Shown piece by piece: positions 36,847 to 51,062 of a stretch of 64,000 nucleotides of DNA (position 1 is its first letter; each line of letters begins with the position of its first letter). The translations under genes and the position numbers were made by a program. Where the stretch lies: NCBI GenBank assembly GCA_943737045.1, contig CALSFV010000006.1, positions 62,001 to 126,000 on the forward strand, written 5' to 3'. This DNA comes from Parapristionchus giblindavisi (Eukaryota; Nematoda; Chromadorea; Rhabditida; Diplogasteridae). The notes beneath the pieces were generated by a model, which saw nothing but the letters and a program-made list of their open reading frames with translations, was not told where the DNA came from and did no database searches.

Positions 36847-39525
36847 ATATAATTAAATCCATTATTTTCGTCTTCATCACAAATACAGTATCATAATACG
36901 ATACAGTACTGAGAAAAGATCAAAGATTAAAATCACAACAACACATGAACATTTTTATTCGGTATCGGTCAATCAATAATTCACTGTATTACCTTGTGGA
37001 GTTTACATCGCTGTAGACCAATCAATATGATGCGTGAAGGCCTCATACTTCTGGAAAGAATCGGTCTGAAACAATAGATATATAATTAAATCCATTATTT
37101 TCGTCTTCATCACAAATACAGTATCATAATACGATACAGTACTGAGAGAAGATCAAAGATTAAAATCACAACAAAACGTAAACATCTTTATTCGATATCG
37201 GTCAATCAATAATTCACTGTATTACTTTGTGGAGTTTACATCGCTGTAGACCAATCAATATGATGCGTGAAGGCCTCATACTTCTGGAAAGAATCGGTCT
37301 GAAGCAATAGATATATAATTAAATCCATTATATTCGTCTTCATCACAAATAGAGTATGATTATACGATACAGTACTGAGAGAAGATCAAAGATCACAACA
37401 ACACATGAACATTTTTATTCGGTATCGGTCAATCAATAATTCACTACATTACCTTGTGGAGTTTACATCGCTGTAGACCAATCAATATGAGGAGTGAAGG
37501 CCTCATACTTCTCGAAAGACTCGGTCTGAAACAATAGATATATAATTAAATCCATTATATTCGTCTTCATCACAAATAGAGTATGATTATACGATACAGT
37601 ACTGAGAGAAGATCAAAGATCACAACAACACATGAACATTTTTATTCGGTATCGGTCAATCAATAATTTACTGTATTACCTTGTGGAGTTTACATCGCTG
37701 TAGACCAATCAATATGATGCGTGAAGGCCTCATACTTCTGGAAAGAATCGGTCTGAAACAATAGATATATAATTAAATCCATTATTTTCGTCTTCATCAC
37801 AAATACAGTATCATAATACGATACAGTACTGAGAGAAGATTTAAGATTAAAATCACAACAACACGTAAACATCTTTATTCGATATCGGTCAATCAATAAT
37901 TCACTGCATTACCTTGTGGAGTTTACATCGCAATAATTCTCTGTATTACCTAGTTTACATCGCTGTAGACCAATCAATATGATGCGTGAAGGCCTCATAC
38001 TTCTGGAAAGAATCGGTCTGAAACAATAGATATATAATTAAATCCATTATTTTCGTCTTCATCACAAATACAGTATCATAATACGATACAGTACTGAGAG
38101 AAGATCAAAGAATACAATCACAACAACACATAAACATATTTATTCGGTATCGGTCAATCAATAATTCACTGTATTACCTTGTGGAGTTTACATCGCTGTA
38201 GACCAATCAATATGATGCGTGAAGGCCTCATACTTCTCGAAAGACTCGGTCTGAAGCAATAGATATATAATTAAATCCATTATATTCGTCTTCATCACAA
38301 ATAGAGTATGATTATACGATACAGTACTGAGAGAAGATCAAAGATCACAACAACACATGAACATTTTTATTCGGTATCGGTCAATCAATAATTCACTGTA
38401 TTACCTTGTGGAGTTTACATCGCTGTAGACCAATCAATATGATGCGTGAAGGCCTCATACTTCTGGAACGACTCGGTCTGAAACAATAGATATATAATTA
38501 AATCCATTATATTCGTCTTCATCACAAATACAGTATCATAATACGATACAGTACTGAGAGAAGATCAAAGATTAAAATCACAACAAAACGTAAACATCTT
38601 TATTCGATATCGGTCAATCAATAATTCACTGTATTACTTTGTGGAGTTTACATCGCTGTAGACCAATCAATATGATGCGTGAAGGCCTCATACTTCTGGA
38701 AAGAATCGGTCTGAAACAATAGATATATAATTAAATCCATTATATTCGTCTTCATCACAAATACAGTATCATAATACGATACAGTACTGAGAGAAGATCA
38801 AAGATTAAAATCACAACAACACATAAACATCTTTATTCGGTATCGGTCAATCAATAATTCACTGTATTACCTTGTGGAGTTTACATCGCTGTAGATCAAT
38901 AAATATGAGGAACGAAGGCCTCATACTTCTCGAAAGACTCGGTCTGAAGCAATAGATATATAATTAAATCCATTATTTTCGTCTACATCACAAATACAGT
39001 ATCATAATACGATACAGTACTGAGAGAAGATCAACGATTAAAATCACAACAACACATGAACATTTTTATTCGGTATCGGTCAATCAATAATTCACTGTAT
39101 TGCCTTGTGGAGTTTACATCGCTGTAGACCAATCAATATGGTGCGTGAAGGCCTCATACTTCTGGAAAGACTCGGTCTGAAACAATAGATATATAATTAA
39201 ATCCATTATATTCGTCTTCATCACAAATACAGTATCATAATACGATACAGTACTGAGAGAAGATCAAAGATTAAAATCACAACAACACGTAAACATCTTT
39301 ATTCGATATCGGTCAATCAATAATTCACTACATTACCTTGTGGAGTTTACATCGCTGTAGACCAATCAATATGAGGAGTGAAGGCCTCATACTTCTCGAA
39401 ATACTCGGTCTGAAACAATAGATATATAATTAAAGGTGGAGACCCGCGAATGATCATGCAAATTTCCTACATCTCGCTTATGCAAGGGTGTAGTGATATG
39501 CAAGAAGATAGGGAGACTACTTATC

Positions 39526-39597
39526 GTTCCCTTAGCGTAGTGGTAAAACTTCTGACTAGAAAGCGCATGGTCGCGGGTTCGAATCCTATTGCCGAAC
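39526..39597 (+). pseudogene. Degenerate tRNA-Ser-like sequence (tRNA-derived)
   Basis: A box A match, TAGCGTAGTGG (39533-39543), and a perfect box B, GGTTCGAATCC (39576-39586), stand 32 nt apart as in a tRNA gene. The anticodon-loop-like CTAGAAA (39556-39562) places AGA (serine) at the anticodon. The arms do not pair well: the acceptor pairs only GTTC with GAAC plus a wobble, and the anticodon and T stems contain mismatches. It is a tRNA-derived relic or SINE head and not a functional tRNA gene. Confidence 0.7.
39533..39586 (+). promoter_or_regulatory. Internal Pol III promoter (boxes A and B)
   Basis: Box A TAGCGTAGTGG and box B GGTTCGAATCC match the internal type-2 Pol III promoter consensus. 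With a TTTT run downstream, a short transcript of roughly 80 nt could be made from inside the satellite. Activity is inference. Confidence 0.6.
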
Positions 39598-39604
39598 TTT
39601 CTTA

Positions 39605-39608
39605 TTTT
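39605..39608 (+). terminator. Pol III terminator-like T run
   Basis: The first TTTT after box B lies 18 nt downstream of it, where a Pol III transcript of the tRNA-like unit would stop. Confidence 0.45.
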
Positions 39609-42600
39609 CAAAAAGCGCGCCTTTCCCTGCACGGGGCCTGATGGTTCATTCATGTTTCTAGCGATCAATAAGCTGAATCATCATAAAATAAATAGTGTAC
39701 GGTATGTAGAATAACTTTGCTATGATTCTGTCTGCACAGATTGTTCACGAAAATATTCGTGGGAGTCCACCTTTAAATCCATTATATTCGTCTTCATCAC
39801 AAATAGAGTATGATTATACGATACAGTACTGAGAGAAGATCAAAGATCACAACAACACATGAACATTTTTATTCGGTATCGGTCAATCAATAATTCACTA
39901 CATTACCTTGTGGAGTTTACATCGCTGTAGACCAATCAATATGAGGAGTGAAGGCCTCATACTTCTCGAAAGACTCGGTCTGAAACAATAGATATATAAT
40001 TAAATCCATTATATTCGTCTTCATCACAAATAGAGTATGATTATACGATACAGTACTGAGAGAAGATCAAAGATCACAACAACACATGAACATTTTTATT
40101 CGGTATCGGTCAATCAATAATTCACTGTATTACCTTGTGGAGTTTACATCGCTGTAGACCAATCAATATGATGCGTGAAGGCCTCATACTTCTGGAAAGA
40201 CTCGGTCTGAAACAATAGATATATAATTAAATCCATTATATTCGTCTTCATCACAAATACAGTATCATAATACGATAAAGTACTGAGAGAAGATCAAAGA
40301 TTAAAATCACAACAACACGTAAACATCTTTATTCGATATCGGTCAATTAATAATTCACTGTATTACCTTGTGGAGTTTACATCGCTGTAGACCAATCAAT
40401 ATGAGGAGTGCAGGCCTCATACTTCTCGAAAGACTCGGTCTGAAACAATAGATATATAATTAAATCCATTATATTCGTCTTCATCACAAATAGAGTATGA
40501 TTATACGATACAGTACTGAGAGAAGATCAAAGATCACAACAACACATGAACATTTTTATTCGGTATCGGTCAATCAATAATTCACTGTATTGCCTTGTGG
40601 AGTTTTCATCGCTGTAGACCAATCAATATGATGCGTGAAGGCCTCATACTTCTGGAAAGAATCGGTCTGAAACAATAGATATATAATTAAATCCATTATA
40701 TTCGTCTTCATCACAAATACAGTATCATAATACGATACAGTACTGAGAGAAGATCAAAGATTAAAATCACAACAACACGTAAACATCTTTATTCGATATC
40801 GGTCAATTAATAATTCACTGTATTACCTTGTGGAGTTTACATCGCTGTAGACCAATCAATATGATGCGTGAAGGCCTCATACTTCTGGAAAGAATCGGTC
40901 TGAAACAATAGATATATAATTAAATCCATTATTTTCGTCTTCATCACAAATACAGTATCATAATACGATACAGTACTGGGAAAAGATCAAAGATTAAAAT
41001 CACAACAACACGTAAACATCTTTATTCGATATCGGTCAATCAATAATTCACTGTATTACCTTGTGGAGTTTACATCGCTGTAGACCAATCAATATGAGGA
41101 GTGAAGGCCTCATACTTCTCGAAAGACTCGGTCTGAAACAATAGATATATAATTAAATCCATTATATTCGTCTTCATCACAAATAGAGTATGATTATACG
41201 ATACAGTACTGAGAGAAGATCAAAGATCACAACAACACATGAACATTTTTATTCGGTATCGGTCAATCAATAATTCACTGTATTGCCTTGTGGAGTTTTC
41301 ATCGCTGTAGACCAATCAATATGATGCGTGAAGGCCTCATACTTCTGGAAAGAATCGGTCTGAAACAATAGATATATAATTAAATCCATTATATTCGTCT
41401 TCATCACAAATACAGTATCATAATACGATACAGTACTGAGAGAAGATCAAAGATTAAAATCACAACAACACGTAAACATCTTTATTCGATATCGGTCAAT
41501 TAAAAATTCACTGTATTACCTTGTGGAGTTTACATCGCTGTAGACCAATCAATATGATGCGTGAAGGCCTCATACTTCTGGAAAGAATCGGTCTGAAACA
41601 ATAGATATATAATTAAATCCATTATTTTCGTCTTCATCACAAATACAGTATCATAATACGATACAGTACTGAGAAAAGATCAAAGATTAAAATCACAACA
41701 GCACGTAAACATCTTTATTCGATATCGGTCAATCAATAATTCACTGTATTACCTTGTGGAGTTTACATCGCTGTAGACCAATCAATATGAGGAGTGAAGG
41801 CCTCATACTTCTCGAAAGACTCGGTCTGAAACAATAGATATATAATTAAATCCATTATATTCGTCTTCATCACAAATAGAGTATGATTATACGATACAGT
41901 ACTGAGAGAAGATCAAAGATCACAACAACACATGAACATTTTTATTCGGTATCGGTCAATCAATAATTCACTGTATTGCCTTGTGGAGTTTTCATCGCTG
42001 TAGACCAATCAATATGATGCGTGAAGGCCTCATACTTCTGGAAAGACTCGGTCTGAAACAATAGATATATAATTAAATCCATTATATTCGTCTTCATCAC
42101 AAATACAGTATCATAATACGATACAGTACTGAGAGAAGATCAAAGATTAAAATCACAACAACACGTAAACATCTTTATTCGATATCGGTCAATCAATAAT
42201 TCACTACATTACCTTGTGGAGTTTACATCGCTGTAGACCAATCAATATGAGGAGTGAAGGCCTCATACTTCTCGAAAGACCCGGTCTGAAACAATAGATA
42301 TATAATTAAATCCATTATATTCGTCTTCATCACAAATAGAGTATGATTATACGATACAGTACTGAGAGAAGATCAAAGATCACAACAACACATGAACATT
42401 TTTATTCGGTATCGGTCAATCAATAATTCACTGTATTACCTTGTGGAGTTTACATCGCTGTAGACCAATCAATATGATGCGTGAAGGCCTCATACTTCTC
42501 GAAAGACCCGGTCTGAAACAATAGATATATAATTAAATCCATTATATTCGTCTTCATCACAAATACAGTATCATAATACGATACAGTACTGAGAGAAGAT

Positions 42601-42895
42601 CAAAGATTAAAATCACAACAACACGTAAACATCTTTATTCGATATCGGTAAATCAATAATTCACTACATTACCTTGTGGAGTTTACATCGCTGTAGACCA
42701 ATCAATATGAGGAGTGAAGGCCTCATACTTCTCGAAAGACCCGGTCTGAAACAATAGATATATAATTAAATCCATTATATTCGTCTTCATCACAAATACA
42801 GTATCATAATACGATACAGTACTGAGAAAAGATCAAAGATTAAAATCACAACAACACGTAAACATCTTTATTCGATATCGGTCAATCAATAATTC

Positions 42896-45800
42896 ACTGT
42901 TTTACTTTGTGGAGTTTACATCGCTGTAGACCAATCAATATGATGCGTGAAGGCCTCATACTTCTGGAAAGAATCGGTCTGAAACAATAGATATATAATT
43001 AAATCCATTATTTTCGTCTTCATCACAAATACAGTATCATAATACGATACAGTACTGAGAGAAGATCAAAGATTAAAATCACAACAACACGTAAACATCT
43101 TTATTCGATATCGGTCAATCAATAATTCACTACATTACCTTGTGGAGTTTACATCGCTGTAGACCAATCAATATGAGGAGTGAAGGCCTCATACTTCTCG
43201 AAAGACCCGGTCTGAAACAATAGATATATAATTAAATCCATTATATTCGTCTTCATCACAAATAGAGTATGATTATACGATACAGTACTGAGAGAAGATC
43301 AAAGATCACAACAACACATGAACATTTTTATTCGGTATCGGTCAATCAATAATTCACTGTATTACCTTGTGGAGTTTACATCGCTGTAGACCAATCAATA
43401 TGATGCGTGAAGGCCTCATACTTCTCGAAAGACCCGGTCTGAAACAATAGATATATAATTAAATCCATTATATTCGTCTTCATCACAAATACAGTATCAT
43501 AATACGATACAGTACTGAGAGAAGATCAAAGATTAAAATCACAACAACACGTAAACATCTTTATTCGATATCGGTAAATCAATAATTCACTACATTACCT
43601 TGTGGAGTTTACATCGCTGTAGACCAATCAATATGAGGAGTGAAGGCCTCATACTTCTCGAAAGACCCGGTCTGAAACAATAGATATATAATTAAATCCA
43701 TTATATTCGTCTTCATCACAAATACAGTATCATAATACGATACAGTACTGAGAGAAGATCAAAGATTAAAATCACAACAACACGTAAACATCTTTATTCG
43801 ATATCGGTCAATTAATAATTCACTGTATTACCTTGTGGAGTTTACATCGCTGTAGACCAATCAATATGATGCGTGAAGGCCTCATACTTCTGGAAAGAAT
43901 CGGTCTGAAACAATAGATATATAATTAAATCCATTATTTTCGTCTTCATCACAAATACAGTATCATAATACGATACAGTACTGAGAAAAGATCAAAGATT
44001 AAAATCACAACAACACGTAAACATCTTTATTCGATATCGGTCAATCAATAATTCACTGTTTTACTTTGTGGAGTTTACATCGCTGTAGACCAATCAATAT
44101 GATGCGTGAAGGCCTCATACTTCTGGAAAGAATCGGTCTGAAACAATAGATATATAATTAAATCCATTATTTTCGTCTTCATCACAAATACAGTATCATA
44201 ATACGATACAGTACTGAGAGAAGATCAAAGATTAAAATCACAACAACACGTAAACATCTTTATTCGATATCGGTCAATCAATAATTCACTACATTACCTT
44301 GTGGAGTTTACATCGCTGTAGACCAATCAATATGAGGAGTGAAGGCCTCATACTTCTCGAAAGACCCGGTCTGAAACAATAGATATATAATTAAATCCAT
44401 TATATTCGTCTTCATCACAAATAGAGTATGATTATACGATACAGTACTGAGAGAAGATCAAAGATCACAACAACACATGAACATTTTTATTCGGTATCGG
44501 TCAATCAATAATTCACTGTATTACCTTGTGGAGTTTACATCGCTGTAGACCAATCAATATGATGCGTGAAGGCCTCATACTTCTCGAAAGACCCGGTCTG
44601 AAACAATAGATATATAATTAAATCCATTATATTCGTCTTCATCACAAATACAGTATCATAATACGATACAGTACTGAGAGAAGATCAAAGATTAAAATCA
44701 CAACAACACGTAAACATCTTTATTCGATATCGGTAAATCAATAATTCACTACATTACCTTGTGGAGTTTACATCGCTGTAGACCAATCAATATGAGGAGT
44801 GAAGGCCTCATACTTCTCGAAAGACCCGGTCTGAAACAATAGATATATAATTAAATCCATTATATTCGTCTTCATCACAAATACAGTATCATAATACGAT
44901 ACAGTACTGAGAGAAGATCAAAGATTAAAATCACAACAACACGTAAACATCTTTATTCGATATCGGTCAATTAATAATTCACTGTATTACCTTGTGGAGT
45001 TTACATCGCTGTAGACCAATCAATATGATGCGTGAAGGCCTCATACTTCTGGAAAGAATCGGTCTGAAACAATAGATATATAATTAAATCCATTATTTTC
45101 GTCTTCATCACAAATACAGTATCATAATACGATACAGTACTGAGAAAAGATCAAAGATTAAAATCACAACAACACGTAAACATCTTTATTCGATATCGGT
45201 CAATCAATAATTCACTGTTTTACTTTGTGGAGTTTACATCGCTGTAGACCAATCAATATGATGCGTGAAGGCCTCATACTTCTGGAAAGAATCGGTCTGA
45301 AACAATAGATATATAATTAAATCCATTATTTTCGTCTTCATCACAAATACAGTATCATAATACGATACAGTACTGAGAGAAGATCAAAGATTAAAATCAC
45401 AACAACACGTAAACATCTTTATTCGATATCGGTCAATCAATAATTCACTACATTACCTTGTGGAGTTTACATCGCTGTAGACCAATCAATATGAGGAGTG
45501 AAGGCCTCATACTTCTCGAAAGACCCGGTCTGAAACAATAGATATATAATTAAATCCATTATATTCGTCTTCATCACAAATAGAGTATGATTATACGATA
45601 CAGTACTGAGAGAAGATCAAAGATCACAACAACACATGAACATTTTTATTCGGTATCGGTCAATCAATAATTCACTGTATTACCTTGTGGAGTTTACATC
45701 GCTGTAGACCAATCAGTATGATGCGTGAAGGCCTCATACTTCTGGAAAGACTCGGTCTGAAACAATAGATATATAATTAAATCCATTATATTCGTCTTCA

Positions 45801-48800
45801 TCACAAATACAGTATCATAATACGATACAGTACTGAGAGAAGATCAAAGATTAAAATCACAACAACACGTAAACATCTTTATTCGATATCGGTCAATTAA
45901 TAATTCACTGTATTACCTTGTGGAGTTTACATCGCTGTAGACCAATCAATATGATGCGTGAAGGCCTCATACTTCTGGAAAGAATCGGTCTGAAACAATA
46001 GATATATAATTAAATCCATTATTTTCGTCTTCATCACAAATACAGTATCATAATACGATACAGTACTGAGAAAAGATCAAAGATTAAAATCACAACAACA
46101 CGTAAACATCTTTATTCGATATCGGTCAATCAATAATTCACTGTTTTACTTTGTGGAGTTTACATCGCTGTAGACCAATCAATATGATGCGTGAAGGCCT
46201 CATACTTCTGGAAAGAATCGGTCTGAAACAATAGATATATAATTAAATCCATTATTTTCGTCTTCATCACAAATACAGTATCATAATACGATACAGTACT
46301 GAGAGAAGATCAAAGATTAAAATCACAACAACACGTAAACATCTTTATTCGATATCGGTCAATCAATAATTCACTACATTACCTTGTGGAGTTTACATCG
46401 CTGTAGACCAATCAATATGAGGAGTGAAGGCCTCATACTTCTCGAAAGACCCGGTCTGAAACAATAGATATATAATTAAATCCATTATATTCGTCTTCAT
46501 CACAAATAGAGTATGATTATACGATACAGTACTGAGAGAAGATCAAAGATCACAACAACACATGAACATTTTTATTCGGTATCGGTCAATCAATAATTCA
46601 CTGTATTACCTTGTGGAGTTTACATCGCTGTAGACCAATCAGTATGATGCGTGAAGGCCTCATACTTCTGGAAAGACTCGGTCTGAAACAATAGATATAT
46701 AATTAAATCCATTATATTCGTCTTCATCACAAATACAGTATCATAATACGATACAGTACTGAGAGAAGATCAAAGATTAAAATCACAACAACACGTAAAC
46801 ATCTTTATTCGATATCGGTCAATTAATAATTCACTGTATTACCTTGTGGAGTTTACATCGCTGTAGACCAATCAATATGATGCGCGAAGGCCTCATACTT
46901 CTGGAAAGAATCGGTCTGAAACAATAGATATATAATTAAATCCATTATTTTCGCCTTCATCACAAATACAGTATCATAATACGATACAGTACTGAGAAAA
47001 GATCAAAGATTAAAATCACAACAACACGTAAACATCTTTATTCGATATCGGTCAATCAATAATTCACTGAATTACTTTGTGGAGTTTACATCGCTGTAGA
47101 CCAATCAATATGATGCGTGAAGGCCTCATACTTCTGGAAAGAATCGGTCTGAAACAATAGATATATAATTAAATCCATTATTTTCGTCTTCATCACAAAT
47201 ACAGTATCATAATACGATACAGTACTGAGAGAAGATCAAAGAATACAATCACAACAACACATAAACATATTTATTCGATATCGGTCAATCAATAATTCAC
47301 TACATTACCTTGTGGAGTTTACATCGCTGTAGACCAATCAATATGAGGAGTGAAGGCCTCATACTTCTCGAAAGACCCGGTCTGAAACAATAGATATATA
47401 ATTAAATCCATTATATTCGTCTTCATCACAAATAGAGTATGATTATACGATACAGTACTGAGAGAAGATCAAAGATCACAACAACACATGAACATTTTTA
47501 TTCGGTATCGGTCAATCAATAATTCACTGTATTACCTTGTGGAGTTTACATCGCTGTAGACCAATCAATATGATGCGTGAAGGCCTCATACTTCTGGAAA
47601 GACTCGGTCTGAAACAATAGATATATAATTAAATCCATTATATTCGTCTTCATCACAAATACAGTATCATAATACGATACAGTACTGAGAGAAGATCAAA
47701 GATTAAAATCACAACAACACGTAAACATATTTATTCGATATCGGTCAATCAATAATTCACTACATTACCTTGTGGAGTTTACATCGCTGTAGACCAATCA
47801 ATATGAGGAGTGAAGGCCTCATACTTCTCGAAAGACCCGGTCTGAAACAATAGATATATAATTAAATCCATTATTTTCGTCTTCATCACAAATACAGTAT
47901 CATAATACGATACAGTACTGAGAGAAGATCAAAGATTAAAATCACAACAACACGTAAACATCTTTATTCGATATCGGTCAATCAATAATTCACTGAATTA
48001 CTTTGTGGAGTTTACATCGCTGTAGACCAATCAATATGATGCGTGAAGGCCTCATACTTCTGGAAAGAATCGGTCTGAAACAATAGATATATAATTAAAT
48101 CCATTATTTTCGTCTTCATCACAAATACAGTATCATAATACGATACAGTACTGAGAGAAGATCAAAGAATACAATCACAACAACACATAAACATATTTAT
48201 TCGATATCGGTCAATCAATAATTCACTACATTACCTTGTGGAGTTTACATCGCTGTAGACCAATCAATATGAGGAGTGAAGGCCTCATACTTCTCGAAAG
48301 ACCCGGTCTGAAACAATAGATATATAATTAAATCCATTATATTCGTCTTCATCACAAATAGAGTATGATTATACGATACAGTACTGAGAGAAGATCAAAG
48401 ATCACAACAACACATGAACATTTTTATTCGGTATCGGTCAATCAATAATTCACTGTATTACCTTGTGGAGTTTACATCGCTGTAGACCAATCAATATGAT
48501 GCGTGAAGGCCTCATACTTCTGGAAAGACTCGGTCTGAAACAATAGATATATAATTAAATCCATTATATTCGTCTTCATCACAAATACAGTATCATAATA
48601 CGATACAGTACTGAGAGAAGATCAAAGATTAAAATCACAACAACACGTAAACATATTTATTCGATATCGGTCAATCAATAATTCACTACATTACCTTGTG
48701 GAGTTTACATCGCTGTAGACCAATCAATATGAGGAGTGAAGGCCTCATACTTCTCGAAAGACCCGGTCTGAAACAATAGATATATAATTAAATCCATTAT

Positions 48801-49150
48801 TTTCGTCTTCATCACAAATACAGTATCATAATACGATACAGTACTGAGAGAAGATCAAAGATTAAAATCACAACAACACGTAAACATCTTTATTCGATAT
48901 CGGTCAATTAATAATTCACTGTATTACCTTGTGGAGTTTACATCGCTGTAGACCAATCAATATGATGCGTGAAGGCCTCATACTTCTGGAAAGAATCGGT
49001 CTGAAACAATAGATATATAATTAAATCCATTATTTTCGTCTTCATCACAAATACAGTATCATAATACGATACAGTACTGAGAAAAGATCAAAGATTAAAA
49101 TCACAACAACACGTAAACATCTTTATTCGATATCGGTCAATCAATAATTC
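42896..49150. repeat. 1,159-bp and 926-bp higher-order repeats
   Basis: The marker monomers actgttttactttg (42896, 44055, 45214, 46140) and actgaattactttg (47066, 47992), and the first truncated monomer (49151), are spaced 1159, 1159, 926, 926, 926 and 1159 bp. These equal four 233-bp monomers plus one 227-bp monomer, or three plus one. A five-monomer unit and a four-monomer unit differing by one 233-bp monomer therefore coexist. Confidence 0.9.
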
Positions 49151-51062
49151 ACTGTATTACTTTGTATTCGTCTTCATCACAAATAGAGTATGATTATACG
49201 ATACAGTACTGAGAGAAGATCAAAGATCACAACAACACATGAACATTTTTATTCGGTATCGGTCAATCAATAATTCACTGTATTACCTTGTGGAGTTTAC
49301 ATCGCTGTAGACCAATCAATATGATGCGTGAAGGCCTCATACTTCTGGAAAGACTCGGTCTGAAACAATAGATATATAATTAAATCCATTATTTTCGTCT
49401 TCATCACAAATACAGTATCATAATACGATACAGTACTGAGAGAAGATCAAAGATTAAAATCACAACAACACGTAAACATCTTTATTCGATATCGGTCAAT
49501 CAATAATTCACTGTATTACCTTGTGGAGTTTACATCGCTGTAGACCAATCAATATGATGCGTGAAGGCCTCATACTTCTGGAAAGAATCGGTCTGAAACA
49601 ATAGATATATAATTAAATCCATTATTTTCGTCTTCATCACAAATACAGTATCATAATACGATACAGTACTGAGAAAAGATCAAAGATTAAAATCACAACA
49701 ACACGTAAACATCTTTATTCGATATCGGTCAATCAATAATTCACTGTATTACTTTGTATTCGTCTTCATCACAAATAGAGTATGATTATACGATACAGTA
49801 CTGAGAGAAGATCAAAGATCACAACAACACATGAACATTTTTATTCGGTATCGGTCAATCAATAATTCACTGTATTACCTTGTGGAGTTTACATCGCTGT
49901 AGACCAATCAATATGATGCGTGAAGGCCTCATACTTCTGGAAAGAATCGGTCTGAAACAATAGATATATAATTAAATCCATTATTTTCGTCTTCATCACA
50001 AATACAGTATCATAATACGATACAGTACTGAGAAAAGATCAAAGATTAAAATCACAACAACACGTAAACATCTTTATTCGATATCGGTCAATTAATAATT
50101 CACTGTATTACCTTGTGGAGTTTACATCGCTGTAGACCAATCAATATGATGCGTGAAGGCCTCATACTTCTGGAAAGAATCGGTCTGAAACAATAGATAT
50201 ATAATTAAATCCATTATTTTCGTCTTCATCACAAATACAGTATCATAATACGATACAGTACTGAGAAAAGATCAAAGATTAAAATCACAACAACACGTAA
50301 ACATCTTTATTCGATATCGGTCAATCAATAATTCACTGTATTACTTTGTATTCGTCTTCATCACAAATAGAGTATGATTATACGATACAGTACTGAGAGA
50401 AGATCCAAGATCACAACAACACATGAACATTTTTATTCGGTATCGGTCAATCAATAATTCACTGTATTACCTTGTGGAGTTTACATCGCTGTAGACCAAT
50501 CAATATGATGCGTGAAGGCCTCATACTTCTGGAAAGACTCGGTCTGAAACAATAGATATATAATTAAATCCATTATTTTCGTCTTCATCACAAATACAGT
50601 ATCATAATACGATACAGTACTGAGAGAAGATCAAAGATTAAAATCACAACAACACGTAAACATCTTTATTCGATATCGGTCAATCAATAATTCACTGTAT
50701 TACCTTGTGGAGTTTACATCGCTGTAGACCAATCAATATGATGCGTGAAGGCCTCATACTTCTGGAAAGAATCGGTCTGAAACAATAGATATATAATTAA
50801 ATCCATTATTTTCGTCTTCATCACAAATACAGTATCATAATACGATACAGTACTGAGAAAAGATCAAAGATTAAAATCACAACAACACGTAAACATCTTT
50901 ATTCGATATCGGTCAATCAATAATTCACTGTATTACTTTGTATTCGTCTTCATCACAAATAGAGTATGATTATACGATACAGTACTGAGAGAAGATCAAA
51001 GATCACAACAACACATGAACATTTTTATTCGGTATCGGTCAATCAATAATTCACTGTATTAC
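49141..51062. repeat. 592-bp higher-order repeat with 126-bp truncated monomers (cluster 1)
   Basis: Truncated monomers begin at 49141, 49733, 50325 and 50917, each 592 bp apart (126 + 233 + 233). In each, tactttg runs directly into tattcgtcttcatc, deleting 101 bp of a 227-bp monomer. The lost piece holds the whole exon-like segment and acceptor but not AATAAA or the GT-rich run. Confidence 0.9.

Larger units (their letters stand above)
33770..39433 (-). repeat. Satellite array, forward orientation, right-domain monomers
   Basis: Monomers here mostly have ctggaaagaatcgg (minus strand TDSFQK), gagtatgattatacg, aatacaatcac or catgaacatttttattcgg variants, with more scattered point changes than the left domain. 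One last LINE-like insertion occurs at 34276. It includes 265-bp extended monomers, an A-run monomer (36835) and the most diverged monomer (about 38.87-39.1 kb). It ends at the TTAA before the MITE (39430-39433). Confidence 0.95.
39434..39772. mobile_element. TTAA-flanked MITE-like element
   Basis: A 339-bp insertion between TTAA (39430-39433) and TTAA (39773-39776). The left end is AGGTGGAGACCCGCGAAT and the right end, reverse-complemented, is AGGTGGACTCCCACGAAT: 18-bp terminal inverted repeats with three mismatches. Removing 343 bp restores a 227-bp monomer (39317 to 39887 is 570 bp). The right end also holds a small hairpin, CACGAAAATATTCGTG. The element is non-autonomous with no transposase. 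TTAA duplication suggests piggyBac-type mobilisation, but the ends differ from those of the foldback element, so it is a different family. It carries a tRNA-like Pol III unit, so a SINE captured in a DNA transposon is possible. Confidence 0.87.

Noticed and set aside
39526..39597. Functional tRNA-Ser gene
   Set aside because: Boxes A and B are good, but the acceptor, anticodon and T stems have several mismatches, so a working cloverleaf is unlikely.
39387..39668. Open frames of 93 and 63 codons over the MITE
   Set aside because: They overlap terminal repeats, satellite and the tRNA-like unit in opposite strands, with no coding signature.
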